This document shows positions 46,601 through 57,683 of a DNA stretch of 64,000 nt, one piece after another. Under the pieces are notes generated by a model. The model did no database searches and was not told the DNA's origin. It was given only the letters and a program-made list of their open reading frames with translations. Positions within the stretch are counted from its first letter, which is position 1. Every line of letters begins with the position of its first letter. This DNA is from Sepiola atlantica (Eukaryota > Mollusca > Cephalopoda > Sepiida > Sepiolidae), in assembly GCA_963556195.1 (NCBI GenBank), contig OY744522.1, forward strand, positions 33,455,324 through 33,519,323. The letters are read 5' to 3'. The position numbers and the translations under genes were made by a program.

Positions 46601-48190
46601 ATTAAAGAATAAAAAACTGTTTTAATATAAAAGAGGAATAAAAAAACGTAGTTTTTAAAACAACTGAATCCCACCATTTTTGTATTCAAGAAATCAGCAA
46701 ATGGCAATGTAAAATCCCAGAGAGGATCTATTTGTATAAGTGCCTTGTATTGATGTTAAGTCTGTCATATTTTCCAGGTCACTAACATGGCCTATGAAAG
46801 TGGGTAAGTCCCAGGAAATATCTTTAATTAGATATATTGTTAGAGATCAGATCTGAGGTTTACTTAATCTGGTGTCAATCATGAAAAAGAATTAAGTTTA
46901 ATGAAATACAATAATTATATCTTCATTTTATCAAAATTCCTTGGCATATCTATACATATAAAATAGAATAACAAAATATTAAAATAGTTATGTTTTTTAT
47001 TGGCTCATATAATCACATTTTTGTCATTAATTTTTAGGCTGAGTGAGCCAAATTTATGGATAAATGACAAATATTATTTTTGAAATGTTTGTAAAAGAAC
47101 AAAGACTTTTTCTGTTTTTGCTTTTTTAAACCTCTTAGAAATGTGATTGGATACATGAAAAATTAAATTCTCGACTTCAAATACACAAAATATGACAAAA
47201 AAAGAATATAATCATTGGACATTTTCAATTTTGCTTTATATTTTTGTGTTCTTTTTTTATATACAATCGTTATTTTTTCAAAATATAATATTCCAAAGTT
47301 TACATCAGTGATGTTTAAAGACCAGACTCATTGACCCTTTCAAGTTGACCTGTTCCAGACTGTCATGAACGCAGATGTATATTTTACTGTAACTTTGAAC
47401 ACATTTTTTTTCGCCTTGGTTATATTTAAAGTTCCTAAGTTAAAATTATTACACTTAAAAGAAATTAATTAAGGAAAGAAAAGTAGCTTTCTGGCAATTT
47501 TACAAAGAGATATGATTTTTTTTAAATTGTAAAAATGTGAATATTAAAAAAAAAAAATTAAACTTACTTCCCCTGGACCAAATTAACTGTAAATATATAT
47601 TTTGTTTATTTATTTATTTGTTATCATACTGAGTAAATGAACAATCAAAAGTACCATGGTTCAATTACAGCTTATTGTCTTTGTCGAAAAACTTACCTTT
47701 TTTGGCTTGTAGTCACATTGTCATAATATTTCATTGTTGCATCCAAATATTTTTTTAAGTTTTGAAATAAGTCATTTTTCCTTTAATTTGAAATAAAATA
47801 CTATTTTAAATCTATTTTAAAAACATATTTAAAAGAAAGACATAAAAGAATTGAATACATAAATGCATGAACATTTAATTAAAAATATTCAATGAATTAG
47901 AATTATCAATGTGTTCACAATCTGGAAAAAAATACCCATTTTTCTTTAAATGGAATTGCTAAACTGTAAAATTGAACCAATTACCCAAATACATGTTATG
48001 TACAGTTTCTTTGTTTTCTTTTCTTTCTTTACAAACTGTTATAAATTCATAATTGAATGTTAAATTCCAATTTGTTTTCTATTTATTTATTCTACAGTGC
48101 TTGAATGCGCGCTTTGAAATTCTTTTAATTCGAATTTTGATAAGAGAATCCAAATATTTGTAAAAAGATATTTTATGTTTTTTTGTTTTT
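46600..48190. other. AT-rich stretch, no gene seen
   Basis: Poly(T)-rich DNA without supported ORFs or repeats of note. Confidence 0.45.
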
Positions 48191-48191
48191 T

Positions 48192-48463
48192 TTAAGGACG
48201 AATATAGATAAAGTATTTGGTTCCCTTGGGGGGAAAAAAACCTGTTGGGAGTAACTTCTTTTGTTCTCTTGGGGTGAAGACTTTCTTGAGAGTAACTTCT
48301 TCATTGTCTGCTTCTGTTACTTCTTGTTGGTCGGGACTTCCTTCTTCATCAGGAGGGGTCGGTGCAGAAAATCTTCTGTTCATGGCCGGATATATGACAG
48401 TCATTGAGACAGTTACATGTAATAGTTTTGTATTATTATATTTCATATATTGTCTTCGCAGTG
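48192..48463 (-). CDS. Possible terminal exon of unknown gene
   Basis: On the minus strand a plausible acceptor (TCTGTTTCTTCTCAG, ending at 48464) leads into a frame reading LRRQYMKYNNTKLL, AMNRRFSAPTPPDEEGSPDQ, QEVTEADNEEVTLKKVFTPR and a stop after FIYIRP (48192). The PTPPDEEGSPDQQEVTEADNEE stretch is acidic and low in hydrophobics, and the DNA is more GC-rich than its flanks. I do not recognise the family, and no upstream exon was identified. Chance is not excluded. Confidence 0.35.
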
Positions 48464-48599
48464 CTGAGAAGAAACAGAACTTAAACTGCTTGCAACCTCG
48501 TCCTTCCGCCTCCTTCCAGCTAACATTTTGTAAGCGCTACATTGTAACGTGTCTTTGTCCTAGTTTACCCTCACTGATCGTCTTGTGAAAACTCATTCT

Positions 48600-49390
48600 T
48601 AAATTCCAGCTAACGCATATTTCAATCTATAGAAAACTTTTATAATTTCTCACACGTCTCACTTTTGATGTTGGTTAATCATACTCGGCCATGGTTGTCT
48701 CGTCCCCAATTTAACTTTCAAGTCTGGCATGAGGCTCAGCTATAACATAACAGAAGGACTGACCTACAAAGACGAGAAGTAAACAAGATCTGGAGACCCT
48801 CCCCCCCTCCTCCCTTGATGAGTATGTAAGAGAAAGAAAACTTAAAAGATGAAATAAATAAATATTTCATCTCAGGAGCGCCACCGCTTAAGTTAAGGAA
48901 GTATAACTTATCCCCCTCCCCCCCCTCCTATTCAAGCTCATACCTTAATCTGGAAATCAAAAAGTTTGTAGAAATTTTTGGCTGTGGAGATGACTTGAAA
49001 ATGTTATTTTATATTATTTCATTTATTTTTTTTTTTAATTTGAAAAAAAAATATGAAAATTACAAAAGAAATATTATGTGATCTTTTAATATTTGAATTA
49101 TTTTACAAATAAAACAAATGCATTTTTTATAAACAAAAGTTATCGGATCAGTTTTTGATAAAAGATATAACAATAAAAGTTGTTTTGATTAAAATATGTG
49201 TTTTTCTTGTTTTATTTTGTGTAAATTTTGTCTACAACAATTCTTTTTTATTTTCATCTTTACAGAAGTGGCGTATTTGTTTTTATGAATACGTATCAAT
49301 TAAGCTATTGTGTTCAGAAAATAATAACGTGGTTCGAAAATAAGCATTTATTTATCTAGTTCATATGGGCATCAATTTATCAAGCTTTTT
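48600..49390. other. Non-coding stretch
   Basis: Contains poly(C)-rich patches (48795-48815 and 48910-48930) and T-rich DNA. No gene recognised. Confidence 0.4.
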
Positions 49391-49399
49391 CACCCTATC

Positions 49400-49775
49400 A
49401 ATTTGCTTTAGATGATCGGACACTGTTGATGCTCCGATGAATTGGTCTAGTGGATTTACGTCGAGTAGCCAACTCGACAATCAACTAAATCCCATCCAGT
49501 CACTGTGGAGGTCTCCAGATGCCAGAGAGCTTTCTACTCAAATAGCTTCTTTTCTCGTGCTGCTGGCCTCTGGGAATCCTTCCCTGCCCCCTGTTTCCCC
49601 GACAGTACTAACATGCAGAAATTTAAAACTAATGTAAACAGACATCTCACTGCACAGATCCCAATTTAGGTTGACCCCCCCTCCCCAACATTTTCCCTTT
49701 TCTTTTTTCTCAGTAGCCCCTTACATCTACAGTGGCGGCCTGCCTTGTTTGGGGTGAACTGTTTAAAAAAAAAAA
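49400..49775 (+). pseudogene. LINE 3' fragment (family D)
   Basis: NPIQSLWRSPDARELSTQIA is a shifted-frame reading of the same C-terminal block as at 21480-21560 (there PIHSLWRSPDAEELSTPKAS), which shows close relatedness. The tail CATCTCACTGCACAGATCCC and CAGTGGCGGCCTGCCTTGTT is followed by poly(A). Confidence 0.85.
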
Positions 49776-50599
49776 ATACTGACATCAAGCACATTAGACA
49801 TTGATCTGACACTTTTTTAGTGTTCAGTCAAGATTTGCCTCCCTTTGCAAATCGGAAGTTAAGACTACCGGGTGTGCATATTTAAAGAATCCGGTAATAA
49901 AGAACGCCCGGGTTAAATTAATCAGTTTAACTCCGGCGTGAATTGAAAACACATATATCTCTTCGTCTTTGTTCTTTCTTTCTTTTTACCCGTTCTTATA
50001 GTCTCGTGAGCCGAGTCTACGACATTAAAACTTTGACATGAGTCTTCTTCAACAATTGCTTTTAAACTTTTATTTTCATTAGTACATGTTCGTCCTTTAC
50101 CTTCTTAATTTTCAAGGCTCTCATTACGATTACAGAATTTCTGAAACCGCTTTCATACCCTCCAATCACTTGAGAACCCTTCTCCACATTCTTTGTTGAC
50201 ATCGTTGTTTGGGAAGCATTACGATCGAGTTCAAACCCATGCAAGAAAAGTATACAGTCTTTGCTAAGAACTTCAAAATTGTGAAATTCTGAAATAAATT
50301 ATTGGAAAGGTATTAGAGAGTACTCATCAAGTTGTATCAGCCAATCAGAAACTTTGCTGCATGTTGTATAAAGTCGTCGTCACAATTTGTGCATGCTATA
50401 ATTTTCTCATTAATCTGAACATTTTTACATTGTAAATATTTAATTTCTTTCAAACATTATTGTTCAAGGAGAAACCCAGAGTTAAAATGATTGGTTGAGA
50501 TGTTATGAAAAAAACCCTGCAGCCATTCACAATCCACTTCAAACTTGGATAATGGGCAGTTAGTTATACTAAAGTGAGTGATAGAGGAATAACTTGTTT

Positions 50600-50820
50600 A
50601 AGTGCCTCCCACAGTGACAACGTTAGACACAAGGTCAGTTTCTATGTGGGCACTCTAAAAGGATGCAAAAATAGCCATGATCGGTCCTGTTAGCATTCCA
50701 TGACGAGGGTGTCTCAGACGATTGGCCATAAACTAACTCCCCTTTTCAAAGGACGAGGTAATGCTTGGGAAGCCTCCTGTGATCGACCAGAACAGATATA
50801 CTTTGTTTCTGGTTTGAAAG
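50600..50820 (-). mobile_element. Diverged U2-SINE
   Basis: GTTAGACACAAGGTCAGTTT (tail, complement) and, 190 bp on, AGAACAGATATACTTTG (U2 head, complement) define a degraded copy with an atypical interior. Confidence 0.55.
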
Positions 50821-51218
50821 CCATGTTGTACCGGCTATATGTAGACCTTCACTAATACATTCTAGTTGTGACAAACCGATACCCCCTTCCACTCTACTGG
50901 CAGGTGATTGTAAAAAAGGGGAAAGTGGTACTCACTTCTTAATAACCGTATGTTATAGAGCAGTACCCTTCCCAACAGCTGACCTCTTAACAGTAAATGC
51001 CTTCCTCACTTTTTTTCTTCCATGATAATATGATTAGTTATTAATTCTAATTGTCAAATATTAAGGATTACTGATGAATATTTAATTAGTTTTTAACGAT
51101 GTGTTTATTGTAATATAAAAGTCAATTTGGCTAACTAAGCCTGATTTTGAAAAAAATAGGAGTAAATACCGAATTCTATTTTTTGTCTTATGACAATTTT
51201 CCTCATTAGTCTAAATAT

Positions 51219-51470
51219 ACGGCATAATCACGTTCACACACCGGTTCTCGCCAGATCACCAAAGTTAAGCAACGTTGAGCCTGGTCAGTACTAGATGGGT
51301 GACCATTTGAAAATACCAGGTGCTGTATGTAGACAACTAGTTATGGGTAAATAGCGTCGCCAACCCGCAGTGCCTAGCATGGTGACTATGGCAAAAAACC
51401 CTGAATGGCTGTCACTAATAACGTGTCGGTCACCAGGGAGGGGTGATAAAAACCCTGGTGGTGAAGTCTA
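51219..51470 (+). mobile_element. 5S rRNA-derived SINE, full length
   Basis: Positions 51219-51329 follow 5S rRNA closely: CACACCGGTTCTCGCCAGAT, CACCAAAGTTAAGCAACGTT, GGTCAGTACTAGATGGGTGA and ATACCAGGTGCTGTATG. Internal A and C box regions are recognisable. An unrelated body follows (GCCTAGCATGGTGACTATGG, CAAAAAACCCTGAATG) to about 51470. The copy at 59524-59792 shares head and body, which proves a SINE rather than a 5S gene. Confidence 0.85.
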
Positions 51471-51479
51471 AATTTGTAT

Positions 51480-52235
51480 TTAAATCTATAAAAATGTTCA
51501 GATGTATTGAGACACTTTTGAGGATGGGATGAACCCTGAAACTGCAGTAAAGTGTTAAGATATTATTTATTATTGTTATAAAACTTTATCTGAAAAGATA
51601 TTGAGCCTTTTATATGTACAAAGTCTGCTGTCTTTACTCACAGTAAAGTACAACGGATAGCTGTTTCTGTGTACTATTGATGGGTTTTAGAGTTGAAGAC
51701 TGGAAATCACTGGAATATTGGAAGAGAGTGACCTGCATGATGACTAGTCGAAATCTTAGCTGCAGTTCAGTGCTCCATGTGGAAGCAATGGCTAGCAGTG
51801 AGGATCATAGCAGGAATTAAAATCAAGGGAGGCACGAGAGCGCTCTATCCCTTAATAGACCTCACGAATGGGCTATGCTGGAAATCTCATTTCTTTGATC
51901 AATCATAACTCAAAAACCAATAAACCAAATTTATTAAAACTTTGCACAAAATTTTTATTTGATAGGTTCTATAAGTGTATAGCATTTCAGCATCATTAGT
52001 CAAGGCAACCCAGAGATCCAGAAAGTTCAATCATGAAATCATGTTATCTGTCTATACGTATGTACGTATGTGCCACCCTGTATCTCATCAACTATTTGAT
52101 GGATTCAGCTGATTTTTCGCAGAGATAGAGGTTCTAGGGTCTAGTTGATGGCATTTTAATTTCAGTTTACCATATACCTTAGTTTTCCAGAAAATTCCAA
52201 AAAACCTTAAAAATGACCATTGTATTGAAGCATAG
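51480..52235. other. Repeat-like non-coding DNA
   Basis: Contains words such as ACTCAAAAACCAATAAACCA and CATCAACTATTTGATGGATT, which resemble degraded interspersed repeats. No gene. Confidence 0.35.
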
Positions 52236-52239
52236 TGAC

Positions 52240-52634
52240 ATTCCATGATAAATGCCAGTATACTGAAATCATATGCCCTTAATAGGGTTAAGATGAAAAT
52301 TCATATACACTAAATGTACAAAAGCAAGGGAATTCCAAAATTTTTACACTTTTATTGTCATTAAGGGTATGCGAGCACAACAGGGCTATGTATTTTACTG
52401 GTAGGAATTTTTCTTCAGCGCACCTCACCCACTACATCCACTCATGCATAGAGATTTATACTGTAGTGATGTGATAATGAAATGGTTTGGTTGATATGTA
52501 GTAATACCCTTAATGACAATAAAAGTGTAAAAATTTGGGAATTTCCTTGCTTTTGTACATTTAGTGTATATGAATTTTCATCTTAACCCTATTAAGGGCA
52601 TATAATTTCAGTATACTGGCATTTTTCATGGAAT
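52240..52634. mobile_element. Palindromic MITE, 131-bp arms
   Basis: Arms 52240-52370 and 52504-52634 are inverse complements with only a few mismatches (for example CATATGCCCTTAATAGGGTT and its complement). The 133-bp centre is non-coding. The high arm identity suggests a fairly recent insertion or ongoing arm conversion. Confidence 0.85.
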
Positions 52635-52953
52635 TATAATATACTTTTAATTTAGTTAATTAAACCAAGTTACGTTTGAACATGAATTTCCACAGACAGA
52701 CGATATTATGTCTGAGAATTTTATTATACAAATTAAAAACGTGATCTTCTATCTGTTCTTTCATATTAATGAAGTTATAAGACAACTTCACGTATAAGTG
52801 TGTGTGTGTTTTCTAGCGTCAATATTACTTTGATAATTACATGTAACCTTTTTTATAGGTTGATAATACGGTGGTCAATTACCATTTCAGTCATGTAAAT
52901 TATGAAGAAAAAGAAAAAATGATAGTCTTGTTTATGCATCATAATTTCGTACC

Positions 52954-53030
52954 TGCCGTCGTGGGTCAATCGGTTTGTCCGTTGTACTTAGAGAGAGAGT
53001 TTGTAAGTTCGAACCTCACACATGGCCCAA
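52954..53030 (+). mobile_element. tRNA-like SINE head
   Basis: A box-like GTGGGTCAATCGGTTTGTCC and B box AAGTTCGAACCTC are spaced as in tRNA. A poly(T) tract and a GCTAGT-type terminus (53150-53183) follow. Confidence 0.55.
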
Positions 53031-53149
53031 ATTATTTTAACTCTGATTTTGTCCACAAATTAACTTAGACATTTCACATTACAATATTTAAAAGATTGTT
53101 TAATTTTTTTTTTTTTTTTTTTCTGTAATCTACATAAGTTACGTATTAG

Positions 53150-53183
53150 GACCCCAGATGACGCCGGGTAGCCTTGCTAGTTG
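53150..53183 (+). repeat. Repeat terminus, GCTAGT type
   Basis: CCCCAGATGACGCCGGGTA, then GCCTTGCTAGT. Confidence 0.55.
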
Positions 53184-53384
53184 GTTATAAAATAAGAGAT
53201 TGATAAAAAAAATACGTTTTTACTGAGAAGACTTTGTTCCATTTTTTTTTTTTTACCGATCAGGAGAATACAGATGATATACTCATGATTATATTATGGA
53301 ATATAGCAGACTCTTTAGGAAAGTTCCAGCAAGCCCTATACACTAGCATCATCAACACATGATTTATTTACTTCTCTCCAGGAG

Positions 53385-53720
53385 TTAGGCACAAGGTCAG
53401 TTTTATCTTACTCCCACAAGGTAAGATGTGACCCAAGATAGGGTCGGGAAAGTGGGGGTTGAAAAGCCAGCGCCCGAGAAGTGAGCACTCTGGCCATTAA
53501 AAATTGCCTGGGCAGCTCCGTCGGCATTCCCCGGTAGGTGCGCCTCAGTCAGTAAGCAATAAACTTACTCCTCCCCAAAGAGGGGAGGCAAAGCCTGGGA
53601 GGGTGGACCTCCTTGAACTGCACAGGACAAACCCACAGACAGGTGGAATCAAGCCCCGAAGGACAAGACGACACCGGTCTATAGGGTGCAGTATCCATCA
53701 GAACAGATACTACACTTTCT
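53385..53720 (-). mobile_element. U2-SINE subfamily I, full length
   Basis: Inverse of the copy at 7098-7437, including the segment AGCCCCGAAGGACAAGACG (complement of the GCCTTCGGGGCTTG insert). That segment is absent from 55302-55593, so subfamily I has at least two variants. The U2 head lies at 53690-53720. Confidence 0.85.
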
Positions 53721-54483
53721 TCCTAAAATCATGCACTATCACATTTGAATTGATGAAATTAAACAATCCCGATTTGCTTAATTACAGAAAGAAAAAAAAT
53801 GAATATTTTCAACAAGAAAAAATATTCTTCAAGATGAGAAAAAATACATAAAACATTCTCTACAGAAACAAACTTCTGCATCGACTTAATACTAATATAT
53901 GTGAAAGATTACAACAACATCATTAGAAATGTTGGGGTTGTTTTTTCCTAATATGTGGAGTTCCACATCATGGGACAGTTAGGCGGTCAACTATTGCTTG
54001 ATTTTTGCCACATAGTCACAAATATAAAAGGTATGCCTCAGACGTATACTCGCTCTTTTCCCCTTTTTCCGTTTGGCCACCGAGGTGACAACATTGTTTG
54101 TCTTCCGCCCAGACCATGTCTTTTTTTGAGACCACATCTCTACAAATACTTGGTAAGTCTGTCTTTCATATATCCACATATTCGGAAGATTAACATGGGT
54201 GCATATTTGGTGGATTACTTTTAAACATAAATAAATCCTGTTATATTTATGTTAAGTTGTTTTAGTTGTCTTTTGTTTATTTCTTTTTTTTATGTTAGAA
54301 CGATTAAGAAACTGATAATTCCTAAAAGTGATGACCCAGCACCCATTTGACAGTTAAGTTCGAATCAGTTCTTCCACTGAAGTTAAAATTTCAATATTTC
54401 AACAAACCTGCTGTTCCAACTACGCCCAGTCCCCATTATATGTCAATATTTATATTTCGTTGGCTGAAACATATAAATATGGG

Positions 54484-55290
54484 TAAAATTTCAATATAGT
54501 TAACAGTTGAGAAATCCTAAAGACAAGCAAGTAACTTATCTAAAAAACAGTAGAATTTAATTATTTACCGACCTGTGTACTTTTAATGTGCTGAAACTGT
54601 TTGTTATTTTTTCTTATTTCAGAATTTGTTTTTGATTTTTGTGTGGCTTATTGTCACACTAAAACTAAAATGGATGACCATCGATTAAATTCATGCTGAA
54701 AAGATTTATTTTTAATTACTTATCCTACTATTAACACTAAGTCCAAGTGGCAAGCCTTCTCCCTAAACAAAAACCCTTATAAAACTATACTTAATCGCCT
54801 AAGTTTATCGAGGTAAAGCCATTACTTTGGTTGTCATGTTGTTTTTCATGGGTCGATAAGACACAGGATCATAGAAATAAATTTCTGAAAAAAATACAAA
54901 CTGTTCTTTTTTTTAAAATGGAAATCGCTCCAGACAAAGCATGAAGCCACTTGATGTGGGGAGCTAAAAAAAAATACTACTTCAAGGTCAAAAAACTAGC
55001 CAATGATAAGTGTTAGATGGCTAGATTCCAACCCAGAAAACAGCAATTCTTCCCCCTTTGTCAGAAACATCGCACATGGAATGTGAGGACTAAAGGACAA
55101 AATGAGAGAAGCAAGAGTTACAAGGCTGCCGAAAGTAAATCCAAGGTCCACTTTAGTTTCCACACATTAAAAGTATACAGGTCGGTAGAGAATTTGATTC
55201 TAATTCGTTTGCTAGAAATTATTTGTTGTTTTTATTTTTTTAATTTTACGATTTCTCGACTGTTAACTATACTACAATTTTACTGAAATA
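54484..55290. mobile_element. TIR element (family E) with SINE inserted
   Basis: The left end (54484-54600: ATAGTTAACAGTTGAGAAAT, TACCGACCTGTGTACTTTTA) is inversely repeated at 55160-55290. The interior resembles 36410-36790. A family C SINE (54908-55158) is inserted in the right half. No transposase is encoded. Confidence 0.75.
54908..55158 (-). mobile_element. Composite SINE (family C), copy 4
   Basis: Longest copy: poly(T)-bounded LINE-like tail, then TAGCCAATGATAAGTGTTAG, CCCCCTTTGTCAGAAACATC and GAGTTACAAGGCTGCCGAAA. Confidence 0.8.
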
Positions 55291-55301
55291 TAAATATCAA
55301 T

Positions 55302-55593
55302 GTTACTTGGCCTTTTGGCCAAGATCAAAGTGTAGTATCTGTTCCGATGGATACTGCACGAGACTGGTCCTGTGCAGTTCTAGGAGGTCCACCCTCCCAG
55401 GCTTTGCCTCCCCTCTTTGGGGAGGAGTAAGTTTATTGCTTACTGCCTGAGGCGCCCCTACCGGGGAATGCCGACGGGGCTGCCCAGGCAATTTTTAAAT
55501 GGCCAGAGTGCTCACTTCTTGAGCGCTGGCTTATCTAATCCCACTTTCCCGACCTTGTGTCACATCTTATCTTGTGGGAGGTAGATAAATAAA
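55302..55593 (+). mobile_element. U2-SINE subfamily I, best-preserved head
   Basis: CTTGGCCTTTTGGCCAAGAT, then CAAAGTGTAGTATCTGTTCC, matches U2 nucleotides from stem-loop I to the branch-site recognition region almost base for base. The Sm site and 3' stem-loops of U2 are replaced by the SINE body. The tail ends GGTAGATAAATAAA. Confidence 0.85.
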
Positions 55594-55749
55594 TGTTGAG
55601 GAGAACTATAATTTTAAGAAAAAGAATGTGAATAAGACATCTAAGTTTTGTTACACTTTTTACCAGCTCTGAACCTTTGTTAGCAAAATTTTCCAGTACA
55701 TATTTGCATTTATGTTTTTTTTTTATTCAAACTCTAATAAACTAAAAAA

Positions 55750-56155
55750 AATTAACGTCCCGATTCCCAGCAAAGTCAGTGTTGCACACAAGTCACACCC
55801 GGGGAAGAAATGGTTGTAAAACCACTTACTCCCACTACAAAGTGTTAATTTAAAAAATGAACAAAGTTTATTATTATCATCATCATCATCTAGTCGTGGT
55901 AGTGTCACGGATCTTCCTGTCTCTCTCACGACATCTCTCTCTCTATCCTCCATCACATCAGGTAGGTCTTCATGGAGAATAGAGCGAGATGGCATTAGAG
56001 TCAGAAACCACGATGATGATGATGATAAAGTTTGTTCGTTTTTTAAATTAACACTTGTTAGTTTGTGGTGGGAGTAAGTGGTTTTACAACCATCCCTTCA
56101 CCGGGTGTGACATGTACAACACCGACTTTGCTGAGAATCAGGGCGTTAAATTTTA
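55750..56155. mobile_element. Inverted-repeat element, 140-bp arms
   Basis: Arms 55750-55890 and 56010-56155 share CAGCAAAGTCAGTGTTG, GGTTGTAAAACCACTTACTC and AAGTTTATTATTATCATCAT against their complements. The centre is a (CAT/ATG)n-bounded stretch. Non-coding MITE-like. Confidence 0.75.
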
Positions 56156-56334
56156 ACTTGCTGACTCAAGTTGAGATCAAAAGAGACACAATGTGGCAGG
56201 TGAGGTCGGAAGCCGAGAGTGAAGAGTTCTTCTTCTCAGCCTTGAAATGAACCTTGACCCCTTGTTCTCAGTTGAAAGGCGTAAAGAAAAGAAAGCTGTG
56301 ATAAAAGTATGTTTTGATACTACAATTCATCTTT

Positions 56335-56486
56335 TCTGTCCTTCGTCGGTGAAGAAGAAATCCTTCTAGAACTGAGGCAATTGAAATTTTTGTCCCAATC
56401 CAGAGTCCTCCTTTTTGGGGGATCTGGATTTCCCCTACATTAAACACCGACCTTGTGTCTAACTTTGTCCTCTTGGGTAGGTGAGT
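56335..56486 (+). mobile_element. U2-SINE subfamily II, 5'-truncated
   Basis: The body CAATTGAAATTTTTGTCCCA and tail GACCTTGTGTCTAACTTTGT are present; the U2 head is missing. Confidence 0.75.
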
Positions 56487-56589
56487 AAATAGACTCATGT
56501 CTGCCGAGACTCAGAAGCTGAAACAAATGCTCGACTCACTGTCCGTGTGGGCGTTCCCTATGGAAAGAAAGGTTAGAGAATCTATAGAA

Positions 56590-57040
56590 AAGTTAAAAGT
56601 GTATTTATATATAAAATTTTCCTGGGGGAAGACAATGGAAGTGGTCCCAAATCTCTAAGTGCTCTCTAAGAGAGCTATGGGGACAGATTCTCTGGTAAAA
56701 CTTAAAATATATCATATTTTGATGAAATTTAAATCATATGTATAAAATCTTCCGAAGAAGATGATGGACGTGTTCCCGAATCTCTTAGTGTCCCTCTAGA
56801 AAAGCTATGGGGGCAGAACCTCCCTTTAAACTTCAAATATATCCTATTTTGATGAAATTTAAATATGTAAAAAATTCTCTGGGAAGACAATGAATGTAAT
56901 TCTGAATCTCTACATGTCCTTCAATATGTTGTGTCTCGATGTTCCCCCTATCAGGGAGCTATGAGGACAGAACCTCCTTAAATTTTCAAATACATATATC
57001 CGATTTTAATAAGATTTAAACCATATGTATAAAACATGAA
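56590..57040 (+). repeat. Degenerate ~130-bp tandem repeat, 3 units
   Basis: Each unit contains a GGAAGACAATGRA-like word, CYCTAAGTG-like text, AGCTATGRGGACAGAAYCTC and CATATTTTGATGAAATTTAA. Units begin near 56610, 56737 and 56866, and the third is longer. Confidence 0.7.
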
Positions 57041-57149
57041 TTTAGAGAGTTTTCCAAAATTTCAGTTTCTTTCACCTATATTAAGAGCAAAACGAAGAGG
57101 GGAGGGGGGCTGTCAAAAAAGAAAAAAGAAAGTAATATGTAGAATTTGG

Positions 57150-57235
57150 TATATTCGGACTACTGTTCTCATCTTGCTGTAACCTCCGACCTTCTTCAGG
57201 TGTACCTTGTCAAACTCGGGAATCTTTCTGTCGAA
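57150..57235 (-). repeat. Family A repeat, copy 3
   Basis: On the minus strand GGTACACCTGAAGAAGGTCG and GATGAGAACAGTAGTCCGAA align with 11740 and 43870. The CGAAA box has been deleted. Confidence 0.55.
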
Positions 57236-57341
57236 CTCGGGAATTTCGAATGGAACCCTTTATCAAATCCACGGAGGTAGCATACTCTCATTCCATCTGC
57301 CATCTGGGAAGAAGTCTTCAGTCATTTGCAATTCTTCATAT

Positions 57342-57420
57342 CTGAGGATTGAACATTCAACCTTCAGATGACTGTCACTTAGAACTGAGTTTACTTAGTA
57401 CCATATCCACTGCGCCAATT
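57342..57420 (-). mobile_element. tRNA-like SINE head
   Basis: On the minus strand the A box-like TTGGCGCAGTGGATATGG and the B box-like GAATGTTCAATCCTC are spaced as in a tRNA with a variable arm. Confidence 0.55.
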
Positions 57421-57683
57421 CTAGTATGAGTTTTGGGAGCCTTAAACCTATCCTTGTTGTTTATCTAACTACTTATCACTATAGATCACTACTTATCTAT
57501 TATTTATAATTATAGGTTCCCATATTGTATTGAATTCTATACTAGGTCTGCTTAGTAAGTCATTTAGAAAGTAATATGTTATTTCAAACTTAAGCATGCT
57601 AAAGTGATGGACAGAACTTCATATAGAAATACTTGGACGCATTTAAAATAAAATGCATCCATCCAATCTGCATATTTAGCAAT

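Noticed and set aside
51219..51329. Functional 5S rRNA gene
   Set aside because: Diverged and fused to a body found again at 59.5 kb; no tandem 5S array.
55302..55360. Functional U2 snRNA gene
   Set aside because: Only the 5' third of U2 is present, and the same SINE body follows in several copies.
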